Origin: Chloroflexota bacterium
GTDB lineage: Bacteria; Chloroflexota; Dehalococcoidia; SHYD01
Direction: 5' to 3'
Assembly: GCA_016190485.1 (NCBI GenBank)
Contig: JACPQN010000126.1
Span: 1-35,338, forward strand
DNA length: 35,338 nt
Position numbers and translations under genes: made by a program. Position 1 is the stretch's first letter. The number at the start of each line of letters is the position of its first letter. A model generated the notes under the pieces. That model did not search any database. It saw only the letters and a program-made list of their open reading frames with translations, and was not told the DNA's origin. This document shows, piece after piece, positions 8,896 through 17,172 of this stretch.

Positions 8896-10446
8896 ATGCC
8901 CCCATCCTTCGACAGGCTCAGGACACCGCCCGTGCGCACCCGCTACGCCCCCAGCCCCACTGGCGAGCCCCACGTCGGCAACATCCGCACGGCGCTCTTC
9001 GCCTGGCTCTACGCCCGCCACACCGGCGGCGTCTTCATCCTGCGGGTGGAGGACACGGACCTGGCCCGCATCGCCCCCGGCGCACTGGAGGCCATCCAGG
9101 AGAGCCTGCGCTGGCTGGGCCTGGACTGGGACGAGGGCCCAGAGGTGGGCGGTCCCCACGCGCCCTACATCCAGTCAGAGCGCACCCGCCTGGGCGTCTA
9201 CCAGGAGTACAGCCAGCGGCTGCTGGACTCCGGCTGGGCCTACCAGTGCTACTGCCCGCCGGAGCGGCTGGATGAGGTGCGGCGGGAGCAACAGCGCCAG
9301 AAGCTGCCCCCTATGTACGACCGCCACTGCCGCGACCCCCGGCAGCGGGAGGCCATGGGGCAGCAGCACCCGGGGGCCGGACCCGTGGTGCGCTTCGCCG
9401 TGCCCCAGGAGGGCCACACGGCCTTCACCGACCTGGTGCGGGACGAGATCACCGTGGCCAACGCCACCCTGGACGACTTCGTGCTCCTCAAGTCCGACGG
9501 CTTCCCCACCTACCACCTCTCCAACGTGGTGGACGACCGCCTGATGGAGATCACCCACGTGATCCGGGGCGACGAGTGGCTGCCCAGCACGCCTCGCCAC
9601 ATCCTGCTCTACCGGGCCCTGGGGTGGGATGCCCACATGCCCGCCTTTGTGCACCTGCCGCTGATCCTGGGGCCGGACCGGGCCAAGCTCTCCAAGCGCC
9701 ACGGCGCCACCAGCGTCACCGACTATCAGCGCCTGGGCTACCTGCCGGAAGCCCTGGTCAACTTCCTGGCCCTGCTGGGCTGGTCTCTGGACGATAAGAC
9801 AGAGCTAATGACAAGAGAAGACCTGGTGCAGCACTTCAGCCTGGAGCGCATCGGCAAGACGGCCGCGGTCTTCAACAAGGACAAGCTGGACTGGATGAAC
9901 GGCGTCTACATCCGGGGGCTGGGCCAGGAGGAGCTGGCGGAGCGGCTGCTGCCCTTCCTGGAGCGTCGTCCTGAGCTTGTCGAAGGGCGTCCGAAGGCCG
10001 AGCCTGCTCGCCAGGGCGAGGGTGGCCTGCCGGACACCATAGCCCGACCCATCGACCGTGGCTATTTACACGCCATTGTGCCCCTCATCCAAGAGCGGCT
10101 GAAGCTCCTGAGTGAAGCGCCAGGGCTGGTGGACTTCTTCTTCCAGCAGGAGCTGACGTACGAAGACAAGGCCCTCAACGCGCTGAAGTCGCCTGAGGCG
10201 ACTCGGGCGCTGGAGGCTGCCCTAGCCCGCCTGGAGCTCCAATCAGATTTCTCCCATGAGGCCCTTGAAGCCCTGCTACGCCCTATGGCCGAAGAGCTGG
10301 GCCTGAAGACGGGGGTCTTCTTCGGGCTGCTGCGGGCCGCCGTCACCGGCCGCACCGTTTCCCCACCCCTCTTCGAGACCATGGCGGTGCTGGGGCGAAC
10401 CCGCTGCCTGGCACGGGTAAAGAGAGCGCTGGGGTTGGTACGTTAG
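8896..10446 (+). CDS. gltX: Glutamyl-tRNA synthetase (coding sequence carries repeat-derived segments)
   Basis: RYAPSPTGEPHVGNIRTALFAW, LSKRHGATSV; contains FDRLRTP near the N-terminus and RRPELVEGRPKAEPARQGE internally, both encoded by repeat-like sequence. Confidence 0.95.
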   Translation: MPPSFDRLRTPPVRTRYAPSPTGEPHVGNIRTALFAWLYARHTGGVFILRVEDTDLARIAPGALEAIQESLRWLGLDWDEGPEVGGPHAPYIQSERTRLGVYQEYSQRLLDSGWAYQCYCPPERLDEVRREQQRQKLPPMYDRHCRDPRQREAMGQQHPGAGPVVRFAVPQEGHTAFTDLVRDEITVANATLDDFVLLKSDGFPTYHLSNVVDDRLMEITHVIRGDEWLPSTPRHILLYRALGWDAHMPAFVHLPLILGPDRAKLSKRHGATSVTDYQRLGYLPEALVNFLALLGWSLDDKTELMTREDLVQHFSLERIGKTAAVFNKDKLDWMNGVYIRGLGQEELAERLLPFLERRPELVEGRPKAEPARQGEGGLPDTIARPIDRGYLHAIVPLIQERLKLLSEAPGLVDFFFQQELTYEDKALNALKSPEATRALEAALARLELQSDFSHEALEALLRPMAEELGLKTGVFFGLLRAAVTGRTVSPPLFETMAVLGRTRCLARVKRALGLVR

Positions 10447-10578
10447 GGGGGCGACCCATGCCGCGTGTGTGCAGAGTAGTACGGAACTCGGTCACGGGCA
10501 GTAAGGTGCTGTGGTGCAGGTGGCTGTTACTTATGAAATAATCCGGAGTGAGCAAGCAAACATAGGGAGCGTCAAGGG

Positions 10579-11718
10579 GTGCAGTTCACTCAGCTTACAT
10601 TGGAGAACTGGCGAAACTTCGGCCGCGCAGAGGTGGAACTCCCACGTCGCGTCTTTCTAGTTGGTCCTAATGCTTCAGGCAAGTCGAACTTTTTAGACGT
10701 TTTTCGTTTCCTCCACGACATCGCTTCAGTAGGTGGTGGCTTTCAGGCAGCTGTAAATACAAAGCGCGGCGGCGTCTCAGGGCTTCGCTCACTCGCCGCT
10801 CGACGTTATTCAGACATCCTAGTGCGAGTATTCGTCGGAGACGAAGGGAATCCCAAGCTCTGGGAATACATGCTTCAGTTTAACCAGGATAATCGCCAAC
10901 GGCCTACTATTCGCAAAGAACGAGTGGCTCACAAGGGCGAGACCCTCGTAGAGAGGCCTGACGAGGACGACAAAACAGATCCCGAGCTCACTACACAGAC
11001 CCATTTAGAGCAGGTGAACGTCAACCGACTTTACCGAGACCTCGCGCAGTTTCTTGCTTCGGTGCGGTATCTTCATATAGTTCCGCAGCTTATTCGAGAG
11101 CCGGATCGCTCAGTGGGGCGTCAAAATGACCCCTATGGTGGTGATTTCCTCGAGCAAATGATGAGGACACCCGTCAACACAAGGGAGGCGAGGCTTCGAC
11201 GAATGCGCGATGCTGTGAGGATCGCTATTCCTCAACTCAGAGAATTGGACTTGTTTCGCGACGACCGAGGCATACCGCATCTGCGGGGCAAGTATGAGCA
11301 CTGGAGACCGCAGGGTGCGTGGCAGACTGAACACGAATTCTCGGACGGAACTCTGAGGTTGATCGGCCTACTCTGGGCAGTGCTAGATGGCACTGGACCA
11401 CTGCTGTTAGAAGAGCCAGAGCTTTCCTTGCATCCTGAAGTGGTCCGTTACATACCCCAGATGTTCGCTAGGATTCAACGTCGCTCTGGACGACAGATCC
11501 TGGTAAGCACGCACTCTGGGGACCTGCTGAGGGACGAGGGCATAGGGCTAGACGAAGTGCTTCTTCTCAGCCCCGAAGCCGAAGGCGCATCCGTAAGATC
11601 AGCTGACGCATTCAAAGAGATTAAGGCCTTGCTGGACGGTGGTGTGAGCCTGGCCGAGGCAGTGCTTCCAAAGACTCGTCCTCCTCACGCCTCACAGCTG
11701 TCGCTATTCGGCGAATAA
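10579..11718 (+). CDS. AAA family ATPase (AAA_15/AAA_21, OLD/RecF-like), probable defence protein
   Basis: GTG start; Walker A GPNASGKSN, signature FSDGTLRLIGLLWA, Walker B GPLLLEEPELSLHPE, H-loop STHSGDLL. Confidence 0.88.
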   Translation: MQFTQLTLENWRNFGRAEVELPRRVFLVGPNASGKSNFLDVFRFLHDIASVGGGFQAAVNTKRGGVSGLRSLAARRYSDILVRVFVGDEGNPKLWEYMLQFNQDNRQRPTIRKERVAHKGETLVERPDEDDKTDPELTTQTHLEQVNVNRLYRDLAQFLASVRYLHIVPQLIREPDRSVGRQNDPYGGDFLEQMMRTPVNTREARLRRMRDAVRIAIPQLRELDLFRDDRGIPHLRGKYEHWRPQGAWQTEHEFSDGTLRLIGLLWAVLDGTGPLLLEEPELSLHPEVVRYIPQMFARIQRRSGRQILVSTHSGDLLRDEGIGLDEVLLLSPEAEGASVRSADAFKEIKALLDGGVSLAEAVLPKTRPPHASQLSLFGE

Positions 11719-12329
11719 TGGCGAGTGCCAGTTCCTTGGTTGTCACGGGAGCCGTAGAGGGTCCGGTAGATGAAGCTGTCCTGGGTAGCGTACTGCAATA
11801 CGTCGGCCTGAATCTTGGCACCGTCTACGGGAAGAACGGCAAGGTCGCCCTCCTTCAAGCCCTGAATGGCTACAACAGAGCCGCCACGTTTAACCCTTGG
11901 TGCGTCCTCGTGGACATGGATCGAGATCAAAGGTGTTTTCGAGACATACTTCAAGACTGGTTGCCTGATCCATCTCCACTAATGCGACTGAGAATAGTTG
12001 TCCGAGAGGCTGAGGCGTGGCTATTTGGCGACTCAGAGCGGTTGTCGGACTTTCTGGGTGTCGCTGCCAGACGCCTTCCTAGCAATCCCGAAGGAATCGC
12101 CCAGCCAAAGGAGGAAATGGTTGGTCTGGCCAGGCTCTCCCGCCGTCGTGATATCCGTGAGGATATGGTTCCACGACCGGGAAGCGGGCGCAATGTCGGG
12201 CCACTCTATTCTGCTCGGCTTATCCAGTTCGTCAGCGATCCCGGGACGGGATGGCGCCCAGACGTTGCCGCAACCAATGTCAACAGCTTGCATCGCTGCA
12301 TTACTCGCTTGAGAGAGTTCCTGAGCTAG
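11718..12329 (+). CDS. DUF4276-like partner protein of the AAA ATPase
   Basis: TAATG stop/start overlap with the ATPase gene; VVTGAVEGPVDEAVL, VLVDMDRDQR, REAEAWLFGDSERLSDFL resemble DUF4276/TOPRIM-like partners. Confidence 0.6.
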   Translation: MASASSLVVTGAVEGPVDEAVLGSVLQYVGLNLGTVYGKNGKVALLQALNGYNRAATFNPWCVLVDMDRDQRCFRDILQDWLPDPSPLMRLRIVVREAEAWLFGDSERLSDFLGVAARRLPSNPEGIAQPKEEMVGLARLSRRRDIREDMVPRPGSGRNVGPLYSARLIQFVSDPGTGWRPDVAATNVNSLHRCITRLREFLS

Positions 12330-12387
12330 TAATTGGGACGCGTGTCCCAACCACCCATCGTTCAGAGGTGTTATCCAGCTAGCACCC

Positions 12388-12463
12388 CTACCCCAGCGCC
12401 CCTCCCAGCCCCATGAGGCCCCGGAGGTAGTTGATCTCCCCCAGGTGCTGGTTGGCGTGGGCG
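12388..12463 (-). pseudogene. Remnant of the 3' end of a dinB-like gene (second allele)
   Basis: 72 bp identical (12392-12463) to 14123-14194; the reading frame to GLGGALG is kept but ends GGG TAG instead of GGA TAA. Confidence 0.9.
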
Positions 12464-12516
12464 GCAGGTAAGGACTATACTCTAGAGGTATTACCCATTT
12501 CATCCAAGGATATGCA

Positions 12517-12780
12517 ATGAAGGAATACCTGTCCACGGTCACCGTGAAGGGCCAGGTGACTATCCCCATCGCCGTGCGGCGACTCCTGGGCATCGACCCT
12601 CACGCCAAGGTTGCCTTTGTTGTGGAAGACGGGACCGTGCGATTGACCTGCGCTGGAAGTGTGGTGCAGCGGACGGCGGGCGCTCTCAAGGGAGGGAAAC
12701 TGGCCCTCAGCGCCGAGGACCTTCGAGCAGAAGCGGAACGGGCGATTGCAGAAGAGGCTGAGGACCGGTCGGGAAGGTAG
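12517..12780 (+). CDS. AbrB/MazE-type (SpoVT fold) antitoxin
   Basis: MKEYLSTVTVKGQVTIPIAVRRLLGIDPHAKVAFVVEDGTVRL, canonical swapped-hairpin AbrB N-terminus. Confidence 0.88.
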   Translation: MKEYLSTVTVKGQVTIPIAVRRLLGIDPHAKVAFVVEDGTVRLTCAGSVVQRTAGALKGGKLALSAEDLRAEAERAIAEEAEDRSGR

Positions 12781-13188
12781 ATGCCCGTTCCCTTCCTGGA
12801 CACCAACCTCTTCTTGAGACACCTGCTCGCCGATGACCCAGAGCAATCGCCACGTGCTACTGCCTACTTCGCCAAGATCGAGCAGGGGTTGATTCAGGTT
12901 TGCACCTCGGAGCTTGTCATCTTCGACACGGTCTTCACGTTGCAGCGGCGCTCTGGCCGGCCCAAATCCGTGATTAGAGATTCCCTGCTGCCTTTGATCG
13001 AGCTTCCCGGCATCCGGCTACCAGGAAAACGGCGCCTTCGCCGCGTGTTTGAGCTCTACGTTGACCAGAACCTCCCCTTCGCAGATGCCTACCACGTGGC
13101 GTTGATGGAGCGCCTGGGCCTCACGGCGATTGCCACCTTCGACCGAGAGTTCGACCGGGTGCCGGGGATAAAACGGGTGGAGCTTTAG
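12781..13188 (+). CDS. PIN-domain toxin (VapC-like)
   Basis: FLDTNLFLRHLL..., FADAYHVALMERLG, ATFDREFDRVPG acidic motifs; ATG immediately follows the antitoxin stop. Confidence 0.9.
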   Translation: MPVPFLDTNLFLRHLLADDPEQSPRATAYFAKIEQGLIQVCTSELVIFDTVFTLQRRSGRPKSVIRDSLLPLIELPGIRLPGKRRLRRVFELYVDQNLPFADAYHVALMERLGLTAIATFDREFDRVPGIKRVEL

Positions 13189-13205
13189 GGGATGTCAAAG
13201 AAGGA

Positions 13206-13299
13206 CTCTCCCGAGACCATGGCGGTGCTGGGGCGAACCCGCTGCCTGGCGCGGGTACGGCAGGCGGCGGATGTGGCGCTTTCAGCCAAGCAGGTCTAG
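13206..13299 (+). pseudogene. Remnant of a gltX 3' end (second allele)
   Basis: 13212-13257 matches 10374-10419 at 45/46 bp (the one difference is synonymous GCA/GCG); frame continues ETMAVLGRTRCLARVRQAADVALSAKQV* with its own tail and stop. Confidence 0.88.
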
Positions 13300-14111
13300 C
13301 TGCACTGAATGATCTTCCACTCGCTTGGAAAATCAGATCCTTGAGCCACTCCAAAGTAGATTTGGGGCGGCACCGCCCCAGAAAACGCTACGTACGCGCT
13401 AATACTAGGGGAAAGCCTGTCTCCAGCGCCAAACCACTTAATTGAACCACCGTTTATTGCACCTTCCCCATCAATGCTCATAGTCTTCGTCCGCGAGATT
13501 GCGCCACCTCCCGAGGGGCCATGTCCCCATTGTTGCACGACGTAGCCTTTAGGAACTGCGAAGCGCCAGTACATCACTTCACGGAAACGAGGACGTACTT
13601 CAACGGCGCTGGCTGAACTAATGCCTCCATAGTTAGTATGAAGGCTTACTTCAAATTCATCTTGTCGTTCGACTGGAACATTGGGCTGGCGACCCTCAAG
13701 ACCAGCCTTTACTAGCTCCGGCCAATTGGCATCGGCCAGGTTAACGCATAGCCGTATCCGCAGGGACGGAGGCACGTCCCCTATCCTTACTCCGTGCAAT
13801 AGTCCAATTAGAGGGAATTGCTCGCCTTTCGCGTCCAAAGCACGTAGCAACGCGAACCCTAGCTCCTCCTTGCATGCCTCACTAGACAAACTGTTTGCAG
13901 TGAGCAGATAGCCCCACCCGTCTATCTTGCCGCTAAGAATATGCTCAGCTATTTGCTGCCACAGCCGTCGTCCTGGAATGAGTGCTCGTCTATCGTAGGT
14001 AGCTTCAACTTCAACCGTTGCAAGCCTCTGCACGAGGTACGAGAAGTCTCCGACATCATCGTCTACCCATGCATAGGTTATCCATATTCTGGGACTATTC
14101 ATCGGCTCCAC
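13296..14111 (-). CDS. TIR-domain protein with an uncharacterised C-terminal domain
   Basis: N-terminus IWITYAWVDDDVGDFSYLVQRLATVEVEATYDRRALIPGRRLWQQIAEHI...SSEACKEELGFAL fits TIR_2-type domains; C-terminal ~110 aa predicted beta-rich. Confidence 0.75.
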   Translation of the reverse strand: MEPMNSPRIWITYAWVDDDVGDFSYLVQRLATVEVEATYDRRALIPGRRLWQQIAEHILSGKIDGWGYLLTANSLSSEACKEELGFALLRALDAKGEQFPLIGLLHGVRIGDVPPSLRIRLCVNLADANWPELVKAGLEGRQPNVPVERQDEFEVSLHTNYGGISSASAVEVRPRFREVMYWRFAVPKGYVVQQWGHGPSGGGAISRTKTMSIDGEGAINGGSIKWFGAGDRLSPSISAYVAFSGAVPPQIYFGVAQGSDFPSEWKIIQCS

Positions 14112-14118
14112 CTTCCCC

Positions 14119-14706
14119 TTATCCCAGCGCCCCTCCCAGCCCCATGAGGCCCCGGAGGTAGTTGATCTCCCCCAGGTGCTGGTTGGCGTGGGCGCTGAGC
14201 TGCCGCAGGATGGTCTGGATGGACCATTGGGGGAAGCGGTCGGCTCGGGGCTTCTCGGGCAGGGTCTCCCAGTCCAGGCTGCTCAGGTAGGCCAGGGTAC
14301 GCACCCGAACCTCGTCGAGGTAGCCCCACAGCGTCTCCAGCGAGGGGATGGGCACGCCGCCCGCCTCCTCCGGCGTGAAGCCAGTGCCGATGCCCCGGCT
14401 CTCGTACCCGAACCTTTCCTGCCAGCCACTGCTCTGCCACACCTCGTCGCCCCGCCCGATGAAGCGCTGGACGAAGTTGTCCTCGACTCTGCCCACATGC
14501 CACAGCAGATAGCCAATGGAGTTGGCGCCGGGCGCGGCCTGCCAGCGGAGCTGCTCCAGGGTAAGGTCCTGAGTAGCGGTGCGCCGGCCCTCCCGGACGT
14601 AGGCCAGCTCCTCCTCGATGAAGTCCCGCAGCGTGACAGTCAAGCTATCCTCCTCGTCGCGATCGATGCGCCGGCGTGACCCTCGAGCCCCCTGGCCCTT
14701 CGGCAA
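14119..14706 (-). CDS. DinB-like (DUF664-type) metal-dependent hydrolase fold protein
   Basis: NSIGYLLWHVGRVEDNFVQRF ... ILRQLSAHANQHLGEINYLRGLMGLGG, the DinB four-helix His pattern; start codon uncertain. Confidence 0.8.
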   Translation of the reverse strand: MPKGQGARGSRRRIDRDEEDSLTVTLRDFIEEELAYVREGRRTATQDLTLEQLRWQAAPGANSIGYLLWHVGRVEDNFVQRFIGRGDEVWQSSGWQERFGYESRGIGTGFTPEEAGGVPIPSLETLWGYLDEVRVRTLAYLSSLDWETLPEKPRADRFPQWSIQTILRQLSAHANQHLGEINYLRGLMGLGGALG

Positions 14707-14867
14707 GCTAAGGGTTTGTGGATTTTTGTCCTCCCTCCCCTGGTGGGAGGGAGTTAGAAGGAGGGGGACACTCGGTTTTCACCCTCTCCCTAGCCCTCTC
14801 CCATCGAGGGAGAGGGAATGATTCACAGCCTCTCAGAGCAGGCACGGCTGCGCCCTCTGCGCTTCCC

Positions 14868-15200
14868 CTATTCCTCGGTCTTCGTGGCCTGACCCGTGGG
14901 GCACAGGGCCAGGAGCGGGCAGCCGCGGCAGCGGGGCGTCACCCGGCAATGGTCCTTGCCGAGCTGCACCAGCTGGGCGTGGTGCTCGTTGTAGAGAGCC
15001 GGGTCTTCCGGTAAATGCTCCATGAACAGACGGCGGTAGCCCTCGTAGCTCCGCTCCTCCGGATGCAGCTCCAACCGCTGGAGGACCCGGCGGGTGTAGG
15101 CGTCCACCACGAAGGTGGGGCGGCCTGCAGCGTAGAGGAGGATCGCGTCCGCCGTCTCTTCCCCAATCCCCTCCACATGAAGCAGCCCTTGCCGTGTCAT
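14868..15200 (-). pseudogene. N-terminally truncated endonuclease III homologue (C-terminal HhH/FeS part only)
   Basis: MTRQGLLHVEGIGEETADAILLYAAGRPTFVVDAYTRRVLQRLELHPEERSYEGYRRLFMEHLPEDPALYNEHHAQLVQLGKDHCRVTPRCRGCPLLALC duplicates the C-terminal part of 16387-17172. Confidence 0.9.
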
Positions 15201-15317
15201 CAGCGCTATTTACGCCCATAGTAGCACGGGTGAGTCCTGGAATCGGGCGGGCGTACTACGAGGTCGGTGTATGGGTGCGTATGTCGAGCATCTTTCGGCT
15301 CTAGCTCAGGCCCGGGT

Positions 15318-16223
15318 CTAGCCCTTTGTCTCGGAAGGCGTAGCAACCGCTGGAGGGCGACGCGGCAGCCACTGCCTGACCAGCCTTGATAGCGCCCACA
15401 GGAACGCGAGGAGCAGCACCAGCCACCAGGAGAAGACCAGCGTTCGTAGAGCCGCGTCGGCCAGGGCGAGGGCGAACACCAGAGATTGCTCCCACGCCTG
15501 CTGCACCGACTTTACGGGCTGCCAGACCGGTCCGCCGCTACGGCCCGCGACCGCGGGCGTGAGGCTCACGACCACCGTTGCTAGGTCCGACGTGCGTTGG
15601 AGCAGGTTGATCCTGCCTTGCAGTCGCTCGATCTGGCCGCGCACCTCAGTAAGCTGGCTCCGCACTTTCAGGATGTCGTCGACGGTGTTCGCTTTGTTGA
15701 ACAGTTCAAGTAGCTGGGCTTCGGCGGCCTTGGCGTTGCGCAGCTGGGCCTCCAGGTCCGTGAACTCCTCGGTCACGTCCCGGGCAGTGCTTTTGTCGCT
15801 CAGAACCCGCACCGCAAGCTTCTCGAGACGGTCTAAGACCTGGTTGTAGGTGCTGGCCGGCACCCGCAACGTCATGTCAGCGAGCATCTTATCATCGCGA
15901 AGGCGAGTGGACCGCTCCGCGACGTATCCCCCGACGCCTTCGGCGAGGTCCCGAATGCTCTTCATGGCGTCGCTCATGTCTTCCACTTCCAACGAGAGAG
16001 CCGCCGTGTATACGATCTTTCGGTCAGCTTGCTCGGGGCGGCTGCCGTCAGACGCGGCAAGGGGCGGCTGGCCCGACGATTGGGTAGCTCCACCGGCCTG
16101 ACTCTCGTCGCGAGTGCGGGCAGCAGGTGCACAGCCGTTTAGCGCGAGATCAGACATCACCAGCAAGGGCAGCAGTATCAACACGAGGCGATTAGCTAGG
16201 CCAAAGACTCCACTGCTTCTCAT
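15318..16223 (-). CDS. DUF4349-containing lipoprotein/membrane protein
   Basis: Signal plus lipobox-like LALNGCAP; KIVYTAALSLEVEDMSDAMKSIRDLAEGVGGYVAERS...LRVPASTYNQVLDRLEKL...VTEEFTDLEAQLRNAKAAEAQLLEL; C-terminal TM helix. Confidence 0.82.
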   Translation of the reverse strand: MRSSGVFGLANRLVLILLPLLVMSDLALNGCAPAARTRDESQAGGATQSSGQPPLAASDGSRPEQADRKIVYTAALSLEVEDMSDAMKSIRDLAEGVGGYVAERSTRLRDDKMLADMTLRVPASTYNQVLDRLEKLAVRVLSDKSTARDVTEEFTDLEAQLRNAKAAEAQLLELFNKANTVDDILKVRSQLTEVRGQIERLQGRINLLQRTSDLATVVVSLTPAVAGRSGGPVWQPVKSVQQAWEQSLVFALALADAALRTLVFSWWLVLLLAFLWALSRLVRQWLPRRPPAVATPSETKG

Positions 16224-16386
16224 GTCGCGACCCTCCCGCCTATCGGTTTTGCTGCATATTAGCACGTCTGACAACAGGCGAAGAGAAGGTAGCTATTTCT
16301 TATACGATGGGTGCAGTTTTGCTGCTCGCCTTGAGGCTGCCCACCGGACTTGTCCTCCGGCCAGGCAAGGTTCGGGACCCCTTATG

Positions 16387-17172
16387 CTAGGTTGACCTGC
16401 CCCGGCCTATTGCGCACACCTCGCGCAAGGGACACCCCTGGCATTTCGGCGTCGCCCGGCAATGGTCCTTGCCGAGCTGCACCAGCTGGGCGTGGTACTC
16501 GTTGTAGAGGGCCGGGTCTTCCGGCAAATGCTCCATGAACAGACGGCGGTAGCCCTCGTAGCTCCGCTCCTCCGGATGCAGCTCCAACCGCTGGAGGACC
16601 CGGCGGGTGTAGGCGTCCACCACGAAGGTGGGGCGACCCGCAGCGTAGAGGAGGATCGCGTCCGCCGTCTCGGGGCCGATGCCGGGCACCCGGAGCAGTT
16701 CCCGGCGCGTCATTTCCAGGTCACCCGCCAGCCGGGCCTGGGGGTCCTCGCCCAGCCAGGCCAGCAGCGCCCGCAACCGCCGCGCCTTCACCCGGTACGT
16801 CCCCGAGGGGCGGATCTGCTCCACCAGCTCATCGACAGACAGCTTTCGGAGAGGCGCCGGCTCCAGCAGGCCCGCCGCCTTCAGGTTGGCGATCGCTTTC
16901 TCCACGTTGCCCCAACTGGTGTTCTGGGTGAGCACCGCCCCCACGATGACCTCGAAGGGGGTTTCTGCGGGCCACCAGCGCAGCGGGCCGTAATATCGGT
17001 GGAGCCGGTGGAAGACCGCCAGAAGGTGGTCCCTCAGACTGCCGGCAGGCCCGCCTGCCGGACGGGCAGGCCCGCTCCCCCTCGCTCCCAGGGCTGAGCG
17101 CGCGTCCAACACCGCGGCGGCCCGGCTATCTCCAGACCCAGGCGGGCATCCGGACGCCGGGCGGCGCGTCAT
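16387..17172 (-). CDS. Endonuclease III / HhH-GPD family base-excision glycosylase
   Basis: EVIVGAVLTQNTSWGNVEKAI, LRVPGIGPETADAILLYA, VVDAYTRRVLQRL, FeS CxxxxxxCxxCxxxxxC (CRATPKCQGCPLREVC). Confidence 0.92.
   Translation of the reverse strand: MTRRPASGCPPGSGDSRAAAVLDARSALGARGSGPARPAGGPAGSLRDHLLAVFHRLHRYYGPLRWWPAETPFEVIVGAVLTQNTSWGNVEKAIANLKAAGLLEPAPLRKLSVDELVEQIRPSGTYRVKARRLRALLAWLGEDPQARLAGDLEMTRRELLRVPGIGPETADAILLYAAGRPTFVVDAYTRRVLQRLELHPEERSYEGYRRLFMEHLPEDPALYNEYHAQLVQLGKDHCRATPKCQGCPLREVCAIGRGRST

Noticed and set aside
10447-14118. Integrase-mediated genomic island using the gltX 3' end as an att site
   Set aside because: No integrase or recombinase gene is visible, and the duplicated tails differ at synonymous sites and in length, fitting homologous or illegitimate recombination with a related allele better than att duplication.
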